From positions 62,001 through 126,000 of the forward strand of contig CANIQT010000007.1 of the NCBI GenBank assembly GCA_947469885.1: 64,000 bases of DNA. The letters run 5' to 3'. Below are positions 43,316-51,101 of the stretch, piece after piece. Each line of letters starts with the position of its first letter. Positions within the stretch are counted from its first letter, which is position 1. A program made the position numbers and the translations under genes. The notes beneath the pieces are model-generated. The model had not been told where the DNA came from. It searched no databases and saw only the letters and a program-made list of their open reading frames with translations. This stretch comes from Bacteroidota bacterium (GTDB lineage Bacteria > Bacteroidota > Bacteroidia > 2-12-FULL-35-15).

Positions 43316-44284
43316 AAAGAAGGCTCCTGTTTGGTGCAGCACACCCATGGTTACAGGCACAGCATATAATATAGTAATTATTCCTAAAATAAATTGAGCA
43401 CACACCACACCTAACATAAAGTTGGATGCTTTTCGTTGTGTAGATAGCATGTTCATTTTCCTTGCCGTTTCCCAAGTATATAAAACAATAATTACAACAA
43501 GGTATGCAAGTGTGCGATGGATGAATTGAACTCCAGCTGGGTTTTCAATTAGGTTTTTATAAAAAGGGTCGAATGAAGTTACTGTTTCGGGAATAAAACG
43601 AGAACCCATTTTCGGAAATGTATTGTAAAACAAACCTGCTTTTAAACCCGCTACAAACGCACCATAAATAATTTGTATTACTATAAGTACAAACATAATT
43701 AAGGACAATCTTTTTACTTTTCTGATAATATCAGTTGCTTGAATGGGCTTTGGATAAAGCAAATCCAACGCATACCAAAACGTGAATCCAAACACGGTGA
43801 ATGCAGAAATAAGGTGAGCTGCCAACCTATAATGACTTACATGTGGTTCTTTTTGCAAACCGCTGTACACCATGTACCAGCCCAATACCCCTTGAAATGC
43901 CCCTAACAAAAGCAACACTCCCATCTTTTTCAAAAGTGGTTTATCAAATTTTTTCTTCAACAGAAAATAAAAGAAAGGGATAAGAAATACTACCCCAATA
44001 CTCCGCCCTAAGAAACGATGAATGTATTCCCACCAGTAAATACTTTTGAATTCTTCTAATGAAAACTGATTGTTGATAATCTGATATTCGGGCGATTTCT
44101 GATATTTTTCAAAAGGCAATTGCCAGTCGGCATCGCTCATTGGGGGCAGGGACCCAAGTATTGGATTCCATTCCACCATTGATAAACCTGAATGAGTAAG
44201 CCTGGTGATGCCACCTATTACTACCATTAAATAAATTAAAAAACATCCTGTGAGCAGCCAGATGATGATTGGTCTATTAGTCAT
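43265..44284 (-). CDS. ctaA: Haem A synthase (COX15/CtaA family)
   Basis: A 339-residue, eight-helix membrane protein that oxidises haem O to haem A for cytochrome oxidase. COX15-type motifs are 'VIGGITRLTHSGLSMVEWNP' (about residues 22-41), 'IYWWEYIHRFLGRSIGV' (about 84-100), 'VSHYRLAAHLISAFTVFGF' (about 149-167), 'GVQFIHRTLAYLVVIIVL' (about 250-267) and 'MGVLHQTGAFFLFASSLF' near the end, with the expected His pairs. It indicates an aa3- or related haem A oxidase in the cell. The 3' end overlaps gldD on the opposite strand by 51 bp. Confidence 0.93.
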   Translation of the reverse strand: MTNRPIIIWLLTGCFLIYLMVVIGGITRLTHSGLSMVEWNPILGSLPPMSDADWQLPFEKYQKSPEYQIINNQFSLEEFKSIYWWEYIHRFLGRSIGVVFLIPFFYFLLKKKFDKPLLKKMGVLLLLGAFQGVLGWYMVYSGLQKEPHVSHYRLAAHLISAFTVFGFTFWYALDLLYPKPIQATDIIRKVKRLSLIMFVLIVIQIIYGAFVAGLKAGLFYNTFPKMGSRFIPETVTSFDPFYKNLIENPAGVQFIHRTLAYLVVIIVLYTWETARKMNMLSTQRKASNFMLGVVCAQFILGIITILYAVPVTMGVLHQTGAFFLFASSLFFMHSLRKTI

Positions 44285-44363
44285 TAGTCATTAGTTGTTA
44301 GGTGCGCAAAGATAGTAGTAAGGAGTTTTGGTTTTGAATTTATTTTGTGAATTAGTAAGCAAT

Positions 44364-44396
44364 ACCCCTGTCAGGGTTTGGAACCCTGACAGGGGT
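44364..44396. repeat. Perfect 15-bp inverted repeat (CCCTGTCAGGG type)
   Basis: ACCCCTGTCAGGGTT, loop TGG, AACCCTGACAGGGGT. It is between the plug-protein gene and ctaA on the minus strand and may act as a terminator, or be a dispersed palindromic unit; the T-tail is missing. Confidence 0.8.
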
Positions 44397-44406
44397 AGGG
44401 AGTAAC

Positions 44407-45180
44407 TTAATCAAAGGGAACAAATTTCTTTTCTTCTTTTTCAATTCTTTCTCTTCGGGCAATCTCTTTTCTGCGCATTTCGGTTTTGTAATCTTTGGTG
44501 GTAATGATAACGAGTCCTCCCGTGCAATCACCATATTCGGCAGGCACCCCACCAGATAATACAATTATTTCGGAGATACCTAATCCGGGAACGCTGCCAC
44601 CTCCCATTACTCTGTTTCCATCAATGTAATAACCATTGGTTCCGGTGCGTGAGCCTCGCATATATAAATCTTTTCCATCGTCCGATGGTTGCACATCGGG
44701 CGATATTGCTGTTATCATTCCAATTAAATCCGAATTTCCGGTTGCAATGTGTTTTATCTGAGTGATATCGATGGTTTGCATGGTCGAAAACCCACCGTCA
44801 ATAATTGGTTTTACCCAGGCATCGGCATATACTATTGTTCCAACTAACTCTGTTGATTCAACGTTCAAACCCTTGTAAACATAGGATGTTTGGTTTGCAC
44901 TTACTTCCACACCGTTTACCAGTTTTGTTCGATAACCGATAAACGAAAACTTTAAATTGTACAATCCCGGTGTAAGCAATTTAAAGGTAAAATCTCCGCT
45001 CATGTCGGTAGATGCTGCGGAGAGGAGAGTGGAATCTTCCATTAAAGCAACTGTTACTCCGGGCATGTTGGTGCCTTTTTCGTCAGTAATGGTTCCTTTA
45101 ATAATTCCTGTTTCTTGTGCTGTTAGTCCGTTTGCTATGTTTAAAGCAATGATGACTACTACTAGTTTTACTTTTTTCAT
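44407..45180 (-). CDS. TonB-dependent receptor plug protein without barrel
   Basis: A 257-residue exported protein made of the N-terminal parts of a SusC-like receptor only. A signal peptide ('VVIIALNIANGLTAQ') is followed by a carboxypeptidase-regulatory-like domain ('GIIKGTITDEKGTNMPGVTV', about residues 25-105). A TonB plug domain follows ('ISPDVQPSDDGKDLYMRGSR', 'GTNGYYIDGNRVMGGGSVPG', 'IIVLSGGVPAEYGDCTGGLV', about 130-225). The protein then ends with a charged tail 'MRRKEIARRERIEKEEKK'; no beta-barrel is encoded. The ending is clean, so it may be a natural short form rather than a broken receptor. It lies divergent to the sigma factor gene 300 bp away. Confidence 0.8.
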   Translation of the reverse strand: MKKVKLVVVIIALNIANGLTAQETGIIKGTITDEKGTNMPGVTVALMEDSTLLSAASTDMSGDFTFKLLTPGLYNLKFSFIGYRTKLVNGVEVSANQTSYVYKGLNVESTELVGTIVYADAWVKPIIDGGFSTMQTIDITQIKHIATGNSDLIGMITAISPDVQPSDDGKDLYMRGSRTGTNGYYIDGNRVMGGGSVPGLGISEIIVLSGGVPAEYGDCTGGLVIITTKDYKTEMRRKEIARRERIEKEEKKFVPFD

Positions 45181-45324
45181 TTTGATTTTTGGTTTTAAGT
45201 GAATAATAACTCTTTCTACTTATAAGACGCATGAAAACAAAAATTCCATAAAATAATTTGTTAAATCTTTTATTTTAGTTCATTTTCAAATTCCCAAATT
45301 CCTAAATTCTTCTTTACCGTTTAA

Positions 45325-45366
45325 ATGCCCAAACCGTTCGCTCACATGCCCAAACTGTTCGTTCAC
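45325..45366. repeat. Two 21-bp units (ATGCCCAAACCGTTCGCTCAC type)
   Basis: ATGCCCAAACCGTTCGCTCA and ATGCCCAAACTGTTCGTTCA (each followed by C), adjacent and 21 bp long, differing at two positions. This is the smallest of the 21-bp arrays. It lies in the 299-bp spacer between the divergent plug gene and sigma gene; no other feature was recognised there. Confidence 0.75.
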
Positions 45367-45479
45367 ACAATGGGGTGAGCCGAAATGAAAATAAATGTAG
45401 TATAACTTTATGGAATCTGACCTCTTTTTTCATCTTATATATAGAGGACCGATTTCGTAACCTTAAAAAACAATCGGCT

Positions 45480-46052
45480 ATGAATGATTTTAAAACAGAG
45501 TTCAGCAGTTTTAGCGATAGCGAACTGGTGGAGATGTACAAAAAAACATCGAACAAAGTTATTGTTGGTGAATTGTACAAACGATACACCCACCTGGTGC
45601 TGGGCATGTGTCTTCATTTTTATGACGACAGTGCAGAAGCCGAAGATGCGGTGATTGCCATCTTCGAAAAATTGTTTAATGATTTGAAAGTGCATGAAGT
45701 AAATTGTTTTAAGGCATGGTTGATTTTTGTGGTAAAAAATTATTGTTTGGCCGATTTGAGGCATCAGGAATATGTGCTCGATTACCAAAAGGATTATCAT
45801 TATTTTATTAATCAGGAAGATTCGGACGCTGAGGCGGAGGCTACTAAAAGTGAAGGAGAACAATTGAAACAAATAGAAAAATCGTTGCATGAGCTCAATG
45901 AATTTCAACGGAAATGTATCGAGTTGTATTATTTGAAAAACAAATCGTATTTGCAAATAGTTGAAACCACAGGGTATTCATTGAAAGAAGTAAAAAGTTA
46001 TCTGCAAAACGGAAAACGAAATTTGAAAATATTATTATTAAAAAAGCAGTAA
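45480..46052 (+). CDS. RNA polymerase sigma factor, ECF-type
   Basis: A 190-residue sigma-70-family factor with regions 2 and 4. Region 2 includes 'GELYKRYTHLVLGMCLHFYD' (about 27-46), 'DSAEAEDAVIAIFEKLFNDL' and 'CFKAWLIFVVKNYCLADLRH'. Region 4 is 'ELNEFQRKCIELYYLKNKSY' followed by 'VETTGYSLKEVKSYLQNGKR' (about 140-180). I chose the ATG at 45480; the frame is open for 35 more codons upstream, but these include no conserved part. A putative anti-sigma gene follows 75 bp later, so the pair resembles Bacteroidota ECF regulation of surface or stress functions. Confidence 0.85.
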   Translation: MNDFKTEFSSFSDSELVEMYKKTSNKVIVGELYKRYTHLVLGMCLHFYDDSAEAEDAVIAIFEKLFNDLKVHEVNCFKAWLIFVVKNYCLADLRHQEYVLDYQKDYHYFINQEDSDAEAEATKSEGEQLKQIEKSLHELNEFQRKCIELYYLKNKSYLQIVETTGYSLKEVKSYLQNGKRNLKILLLKKQ

Positions 46053-46127
46053 CCTTTGCTTCTATAATTACAGGAACTAAACAAAAAACAACAAACAACT
46101 AATAACAAACAACTAAAATTCATCCCC

Positions 46128-47210
46128 ATGAAAAAAAACTACGAACACACGCAATGCCTCAGTTACGAACAACTGAAAGGATATTGCGAGCACCAAACGG
46201 AAAAAGAAGAGCGACACGAAATTTACAAACACCTTTCGGGGTGCGAACTGTGTGCTACTGCTGTAAACGGATTTTCAAAAATTCCGTTTACCAAAAATGA
46301 TGTAAACAGAATAGAACAAAAAATGGATGCGCGAACGGACGTGCCCCATCCGTTGCCCCGCTTGCCTTTTGCAGAAGTGCTGTTAGTAAGTGTGGTTTTG
46401 CTTTTCAGTTTGGGATATTATGTTTTAGATAAACCTGTTTCGGAAACTAAACACGAAATAGCTGATTTGAATGCTGTGAGCTGCCCTATTTCACAAATTC
46501 CTGAACCAAAAACAGTGACATCAACGGACACTTTTTGTTATCCTTCTGCAAAAAAAACAACACCTGTTTTATTGGCCGAAAAACCAAAACCCGCTGAAAG
46601 AGCTAATTTGCCTATAGAAAAACTGCCCACACCGGCTGTGACGATAAACGATTTGTTTTTGAAAGGAGTGAATAACAAGGGAGTTACTAAATCATCGGTG
46701 AATGATGAAGTGATGTATATCGAGGATTTTAAAGTGGTGGATTATTTCAAAATTTATATTGACAATAGGCCAACAACAACTGAATTTGTTGGCAACACCC
46801 CTGCATCCAAAGAAAATAAAACATCAACTGACCATTTTGATTTGAAAGAGGACGAACAAAAAATAATTGCTTTAGAAGTTCTAAAAACAAGTTTGCGCCA
46901 ATTGAAAAAACAAAACTACCTGGAAGCAAACACCGGATTTCAATTGCTGATTGACAAAAACCGGAACGATGTAAACGCCTCGTTTTACAGTGGCATTTGC
47001 TGTTTCGAAATGGGGAATTATACATTGGCAAAAAAACGTTTTTTGAGTGTATTAAACTATGCGAACCCGCAGTTTGAGCAGGAAGCCACCTGGAAACTGG
47101 CACTTACCTGCCTGAAAGCGGGAGAAAAAAAGGAAGCAATGCAGTTGTTGCAACAAATTGCGGAAGAAGATGGTTTTTATGCAGAGCGGGCGAAGAAGGA
47201 ATTGAAATGA
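46128..47210 (+). CDS. Putative anti-sigma factor with zinc-binding motif and TPR-like C-terminus
   Basis: A 360-residue membrane protein. The cytoplasmic N-terminus has 'HQTEKEERHEIYKHLSGCELC' (H-x3-C-x2-C in the part 'HLSGCELC', about residues 30-38), the zinc-binding anti-sigma (ZAS) pattern. A membrane helix follows (about residues 83-102, 'EVLLVSVVLLFSLGYYVL'), then a Pro/Lys-rich periplasmic linker. The C-terminal 100 residues form TPR-like helices ('LRQLKKQNYLEANTGFQLLI', 'FYSGICCFEMGNYTLAKKRF', 'LALTCLKAGEKKEAMQLLQQ'). The position just after a sigma gene supports an anti-sigma role; the periplasmic TPR part may sense a partner. The zinc site should be tested. Confidence 0.75.
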   Translation: MKKNYEHTQCLSYEQLKGYCEHQTEKEERHEIYKHLSGCELCATAVNGFSKIPFTKNDVNRIEQKMDARTDVPHPLPRLPFAEVLLVSVVLLFSLGYYVLDKPVSETKHEIADLNAVSCPISQIPEPKTVTSTDTFCYPSAKKTTPVLLAEKPKPAERANLPIEKLPTPAVTINDLFLKGVNNKGVTKSSVNDEVMYIEDFKVVDYFKIYIDNRPTTTEFVGNTPASKENKTSTDHFDLKEDEQKIIALEVLKTSLRQLKKQNYLEANTGFQLLIDKNRNDVNASFYSGICCFEMGNYTLAKKRFLSVLNYANPQFEQEATWKLALTCLKAGEKKEAMQLLQQIAEEDGFYAERAKKELK

Positions 47211-47349
47211 CTTAACATTCGTTGCTTTCAGGGAACAAAGAATAAGTCAAGTACTAGACATTAGGACAAGCAAATAAGATGAGAAAAATATTTTGGGGTT
47301 CTAGCGCAACTTATTTAGGCCTTATCTTTTTACTTTAACTAAACAAACA

Positions 47350-47520
47350 ACCCTTTAGGTAAGTTAATTGTTTGCCAACGGTACACCGGAAACTTTTCCG
47401 GTAAGCCAATTGCTCGCCAACCATTAATAGGAAACTTTTCCGGTAAGCCAATTGCTCGCTAACCATTAACAGGAAACTTTTCCGGCAAGCCAATTGCTTC
47501 CCAACCACTAACAGAAGACT
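47350..47520. repeat. 42-bp (2x21) tandem array
   Basis: Units anchored on GGAAACTTTTCCGG start at 47388, 47430 and 47472, with a degenerate one at 47514, spaced exactly 42 bp; a partial unit precedes them. The minus strand is open through the units and reads as 14-residue repeats ('SEQLAYRKSFLLMV'). It fills part of the 465-bp gap 47211-47675; the only other structure seen there is the hairpin at 47617-47647. Confidence 0.8.
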
Positions 47521-47616
47521 TTTTTGAAACCAAAAACAGCAACAAATAATCTGTGATTTTCAAAAAATTTATTACTTAATCACAATTTTTCACGCAAAAA
47601 ATATTACCCCCCTGGC

Positions 47617-47647
47617 GCCTTTGTTGGTGTTTTTCACCAACAAAGGC
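47617..47647. terminator. 13-bp perfect hairpin between convergent genes
   Basis: GCCTTTGTTGGTG (47617-47629), loop TTTTT, CACCAACAAAGGC (47635-47647). It lies between the anti-sigma and DUF1003 genes, which converge, and may serve as a bidirectional terminator. There is no strong T-tail. Confidence 0.5.
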
Positions 47648-47675
47648 TAACAGGTAAAAAGCCTATTTTTTTAAT

Positions 47676-48242
47676 CTAATGTTTCAGTTTATCCAATTTA
47701 ATATGGAGTTTTTCAATCAAATCCATTTGCACTTTTTGCACTTCCAATAGGTTTTTCATTTGTTCTTTCATTAGCAGGTCTAATTTTTTATTCAGGTTTC
47801 TAACTTCTATTTCAGCTTTCAAATTAATCAAGTATTGGTTTTCGCTTCGTTTTCTTTCTTTTACGGCTTGTCTTTTTTGTGTCATCATAATCAATGGTCC
47901 CTGTATAATGGCAATACAAGGCAAGGTGAGTTTAAGCACATCGAAAGGAAAATGGTCCCACCGAACGTTTAAAAATGTTTCCATGGAATTAATTATTAAC
48001 CATGAGGTGAAAAGGACAGAGAACGAAATAACAAACCACCAGCTACCCACAAAACGGGCGACTTTAAAGGAAATGCGGTCGCCAATTTTCATTTTTTCTT
48101 CGTCATTGTCGGACGACAAATGTTCGGTCAGCAATTCTTCTTCGCGTATGGCTTCTGCAACAATCTGGTGTAATTTATTTACCCGCTCTTCTTCGTTTGC
48201 AAAAAGTTCTTCCAGGTATTTTTGGTGTTGTTTAAGTTTCAT
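47676..48242 (-). CDS. DUF1003 membrane protein
   Basis: A 188-residue protein of the DUF1003 family. The N-terminal 50 residues are helical and charged, likely a coiled coil ('YLEELFANEEERVNKLHQIV'). Two membrane helices follow, in the family segment 'KVARFVGSWWFVISFSVLFT' (about 58-77) and 'FPFDVLKLTLPCIAIIQGPLIM' (window 'LKLTLPCIAIIQGPLIMM'). The C-terminal part 'RQAVKERKRSENQYLINLKA' continues as a charged helix. The function of DUF1003 proteins is not known. The gene faces the anti-sigma gene and starts about 156 bp from the divergent acs gene. Confidence 0.85.
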   Translation of the reverse strand: MKLKQHQKYLEELFANEEERVNKLHQIVAEAIREEELLTEHLSSDNDEEKMKIGDRISFKVARFVGSWWFVISFSVLFTSWLIINSMETFLNVRWDHFPFDVLKLTLPCIAIIQGPLIMMTQKRQAVKERKRSENQYLINLKAEIEVRNLNKKLDLLMKEQMKNLLEVQKVQMDLIEKLHIKLDKLKH

Positions 48243-48364
48243 GATTCAATATCGTTAAATAAATACTTCAAAATTTCATTCTGCTAAATTATAGTAATGT
48301 ATTTTTAAAAGCAAATAAATGTTTTTAAGAGGTAAAGATTTTAATAATCAGAAAAACTTTTTTC

Positions 48365-48372
48365 TACCTTTG
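48365..48372 (+). promoter_or_regulatory. -7 promoter element (TAnnTTTG) of acs
   Basis: TACCTTTG, a perfect match to the Bacteroidetes -7 element, ends 26 bp before the acs start. No clear TTG occurs at the usual -33 spacing. Confidence 0.6.
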
Positions 48373-48398
48373 AAAACATCATTTTAATAAATACAGTT

Positions 48399-50294
48399 AT
48401 GGCAAGAATTACTTCCTTCGAACATTATCAACAAGAATATAATAAGAGTGTTGACAATCCTGAAGCCTTTTGGGCAGAGCAGGCAGAACAATTTGTGTGG
48501 AAAAAGAAATGGGATAAAGTATTGAACTGGAATTTCACAGAACCAAAAACAGAATGGTTTGTTGGGGGAAAGTTAAACATCATCGAAAACTGCTTAGACA
48601 GGCACTTGCCGGAACGTGCAAATCAAATTGCTTATTATTGGGAACCTAACAATCCGAACGAAAAAGCGATTGAACTTACCTATAAACAACTGCACGAAGA
48701 GGTGTGCAAATTTGCAAATGTGTTGAAAAACAATGGAGCAAAAAAAGGCGATAGGGTTTGTATTTATATGCCAATGGTTCCCGAATTGGCAATTGCCTTA
48801 TTGGCTTGTGCACGAATAGGCGCAGTGCATTCGGTTGTGTTTGGTGGGTTTTCAGCTTCGGCACTTTCGGGACGAATTCAGGATTGTGATTGTAAAATAG
48901 TGGTTACTTCGGATGGGGCTTACCGAGGCGCAAAAGCAAATCCTATAAAAGAGGTGGTGGATGAAGCGTTGGAAATTTGTCCGGGAGTAGAAAAGGTACT
49001 TGTGTTGAATCGCACCAATACAGAAATAAAAATGGTGGAAGGAAGAGATGTGATGTGGGAAGATGAAATGAAAAAAGTTTCTTCTGATTGCCCAGCCGAA
49101 CCAATGGATGCAGAAGATATGTTGTTCATACTTTATACCTCCGGCTCCACCGGAAAACCAAAAGGAGTGGTGCATACTTGCGGAGGGTATATGGTTTATA
49201 CACATTATAGTTTTGAAAATGTTTTTCAATATAAAAAAGGAGAAGTGTATTGGTGCACTGCTGATATTGGTTGGGTAACAGGTCATTCGTATATTGTTTA
49301 TGCTCCTTTGTTAGCAGGTGCCACTTCGGTAATGTTTGAAGGTATCCCCACTTATCCCGATGCAGGCAGGTTTTGGCAGGTGATTGATAAATATAAAGTG
49401 AATATATTTTACACTGCTCCTACAGCCATTCGTGCATTGGAAGCAGCCGGATTAGATTTTGTCAAACCAAACAAACTTGATTCGCTGCGTGTTTTAGGTA
49501 GTGTGGGCGAACCAATTAATGAAGAAGCATGGAACTGGTACAGCCAAAACATTGGAAAAAACAGATGCCCGATCGTTGACACATGGTGGCAAACGGAAAC
49601 AGGGGGAATATTAATTTCTCCATTGGCCGGAATTACTAAAACCAAACCAAGTTTTGCAACATTACCATTGCCAGGAGTTCAACCCATTTTGGTGGATGAT
49701 AAAGGAAATGAAATTATTGGAAATGGGGTGGAAGGAAACTTGTGCATTAAATTTCCGTGGCCCTCTATTATCCGCACCACTTATGGTGATCACGAACGTT
49801 GCAGACAAAATTATTTTGCTACCTATCCTAATTTGTATTTTACCGGTGATGGATGCAAACGTGATGAAGATGGCTATTACAGGATAACTGGTCGGGTGGA
49901 TGATGTGATGAATGTGAGTGGACATCGTATCGGTACAGCAGAAGTAGAGAGTGCCATCAACATGCACATTGATATTGTAGAGTCTGCCGTGGTGGGTTAT
50001 CCGCACGACATTAAAGGACAAGGAATTTATGCGTATGTAATTTGTACAAACAAAAATAAAGATGCAGCATCGTTGAGAAAAGAAATTTTAGCAGAAGTAA
50101 CGAAAGCAATTGGACCCATTGCAAAGCCTGATAAAATTCAAATTGTTTCAGGGCTACCAAAAACCAGAAGTGGAAAAATTATGAGAAGAATATTGCGAAA
50201 GGTAGCCGAAGGAGAACTAAGTAATTTGGGTGATACCTCTACCCTTCTTGACCCAATGGTGGTGGAAGAAATAAAAGCAGGAGCAATAAAATAA
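48399..50294 (+). CDS. acs: Acetyl-CoA synthetase
   Basis: A 631-residue AMP-forming acetate-CoA ligase that activates acetate to acetyl-CoA. The ANL-family signature is 'ILYTSGSTGKPKGVVHTCGG' (about residues 247-266). Others are 'CTADIGWVTGHSYIVYAPLL' (acetate site with the Trp), 'VDTWWQTETGGILISPL', 'FTGDGCKRDEDGYYRITGRV' and 'NVSGHRIGTAEVESAI'. The regulated catalytic Lys is in 'LPKTRSGKIMRRILRK' (about residue 595). Length is close to the usual 640-650. It has its own -7 promoter element. Confidence 0.98.
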   Translation: MARITSFEHYQQEYNKSVDNPEAFWAEQAEQFVWKKKWDKVLNWNFTEPKTEWFVGGKLNIIENCLDRHLPERANQIAYYWEPNNPNEKAIELTYKQLHEEVCKFANVLKNNGAKKGDRVCIYMPMVPELAIALLACARIGAVHSVVFGGFSASALSGRIQDCDCKIVVTSDGAYRGAKANPIKEVVDEALEICPGVEKVLVLNRTNTEIKMVEGRDVMWEDEMKKVSSDCPAEPMDAEDMLFILYTSGSTGKPKGVVHTCGGYMVYTHYSFENVFQYKKGEVYWCTADIGWVTGHSYIVYAPLLAGATSVMFEGIPTYPDAGRFWQVIDKYKVNIFYTAPTAIRALEAAGLDFVKPNKLDSLRVLGSVGEPINEEAWNWYSQNIGKNRCPIVDTWWQTETGGILISPLAGITKTKPSFATLPLPGVQPILVDDKGNEIIGNGVEGNLCIKFPWPSIIRTTYGDHERCRQNYFATYPNLYFTGDGCKRDEDGYYRITGRVDDVMNVSGHRIGTAEVESAINMHIDIVESAVVGYPHDIKGQGIYAYVICTNKNKDAASLRKEILAEVTKAIGPIAKPDKIQIVSGLPKTRSGKIMRRILRKVAEGELSNLGDTSTLLDPMVVEEIKAGAIK

Positions 50295-50329
50295 TTTTTG
50301 AAAGACATAAAATTTTTGTTAAAACATAA

Positions 50330-50356
50330 TTGTTTCCTGAATTTCCTTTACCTTCG
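50330..50356 (+). promoter_or_regulatory. Possible promoter before the GT2 gene
   Basis: TTG (50330-50332) and TACCTTCG (50349-50356), 16 bp apart, resemble a Bacteroidetes promoter with a slightly short spacing. If used, the transcript starts after base 50360, which rules out the TTG at 50330 as the translation start. Confidence 0.4.
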
Positions 50357-50374
50357 TTTTTCAAAAAAACAATT

Positions 50375-51088
50375 GTGTCAGATAGTTTAGTAATCATACC
50401 AACATACAACGAAAAAGAAAACATTGAGCGAATGATTCGTAAAGTGTTATCGCTTCCACTTTCGTTTCATGTCTTGATTATTGATGATGGCTCGCCTGAT
50501 GGTACTGCAACTATTGTAAAAAGGCTGATGCAGGAATTTCCAGAAAAACTATTTATTGAAGAGCGGTCTGGTAAATTAGGTTTAGGCACTGCCTATATTC
50601 ATGGTTTTACATGGGCATTGAAACGCAGGTATGAATACATTTTTGAAATGGATTGTGATTTTTCGCACAACCCGGAAGATTTAATTCGCTTGCGTCAAGC
50701 CTGTGTGGATGGTGCAGACATGTCAATCGGTTCGCGTTATGTAAAAGATGGAAAAATAGAAAACTGGCCCAAAGGAAGAGTGTTGATGTCATACTATGCT
50801 TCTGTTTATGTTCGCATTGTACTTGGTGTAAACATCAGAGATACTACAGCAGGTTTCAAATGCTATACAAGAAAAGTATTGGAAAAAATAAAATTTAATG
50901 AAATAAAGTTTGTGGGTTATGCGTTTCAGATTGAAATGAAATATACTGCTTACAAACTTGGATTTAAAATTGTTGAAGTTCCCATCACCTTTACCGACAG
51001 GGTGGAAGGAGCATCCAAAATGAGTAAAGGAATATTTAAAGAAGCATTTTGGGGAGTAATTCAAATGCGTATCAAAAAAATCGGATAA
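50375..51088 (+). CDS. Polyprenol-phosphate mannosyltransferase-like glycosyltransferase (GT2)
   Basis: A 237-residue family 2 glycosyltransferase of the dolichyl-phosphate mannose synthase type. It transfers a hexose from a nucleotide sugar to polyprenyl phosphate at the membrane face. Visible are 'VIIPTYNEKENIERMI' at the start, 'VLIIDDGSPDGTATIV' with the DDGSxDGT motif, 'FEMDCDFSHNPEDLIRL' with the metal-binding DxD, and 'DTTAGFKCYTRKVLEKIKF'. There is no C-terminal membrane domain. The start is taken as GTG 50375, since the alternative TTG at 50330 lies within a likely promoter. It is followed 13 bp later by the M28 peptidase gene. Confidence 0.9.
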   Translation: MSDSLVIIPTYNEKENIERMIRKVLSLPLSFHVLIIDDGSPDGTATIVKRLMQEFPEKLFIEERSGKLGLGTAYIHGFTWALKRRYEYIFEMDCDFSHNPEDLIRLRQACVDGADMSIGSRYVKDGKIENWPKGRVLMSYYASVYVRIVLGVNIRDTTAGFKCYTRKVLEKIKFNEIKFVGYAFQIEMKYTAYKLGFKIVEVPITFTDRVEGASKMSKGIFKEAFWGVIQMRIKKIG

Positions 51089-51101
51089 CAATAAATAAAT
51101 T

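Noticed and set aside
45375..45479. Longer start for the sigma factor
   Set aside because: The extra 35 residues are not conserved-looking and contain the spacer sequence; ATG 45480 precedes a typical sigma N-terminus.
45314..45607. Minus-strand gene overlapping the sigma factor start
   Set aside because: It is antisense to the conserved region 2 of the sigma factor and ends in the two 21-bp units; a shadow frame.
49662..50021. Antisense frame in acs
   Set aside because: Entirely within the conserved acetyl-CoA synthetase coding region on the other strand; no independent signals.
50330..50374. N-terminal extension of the GT2 protein
   Set aside because: The TTG at 50330 coincides with a likely promoter -33 element and the glycosyltransferase fold starts only after GTG 50375.
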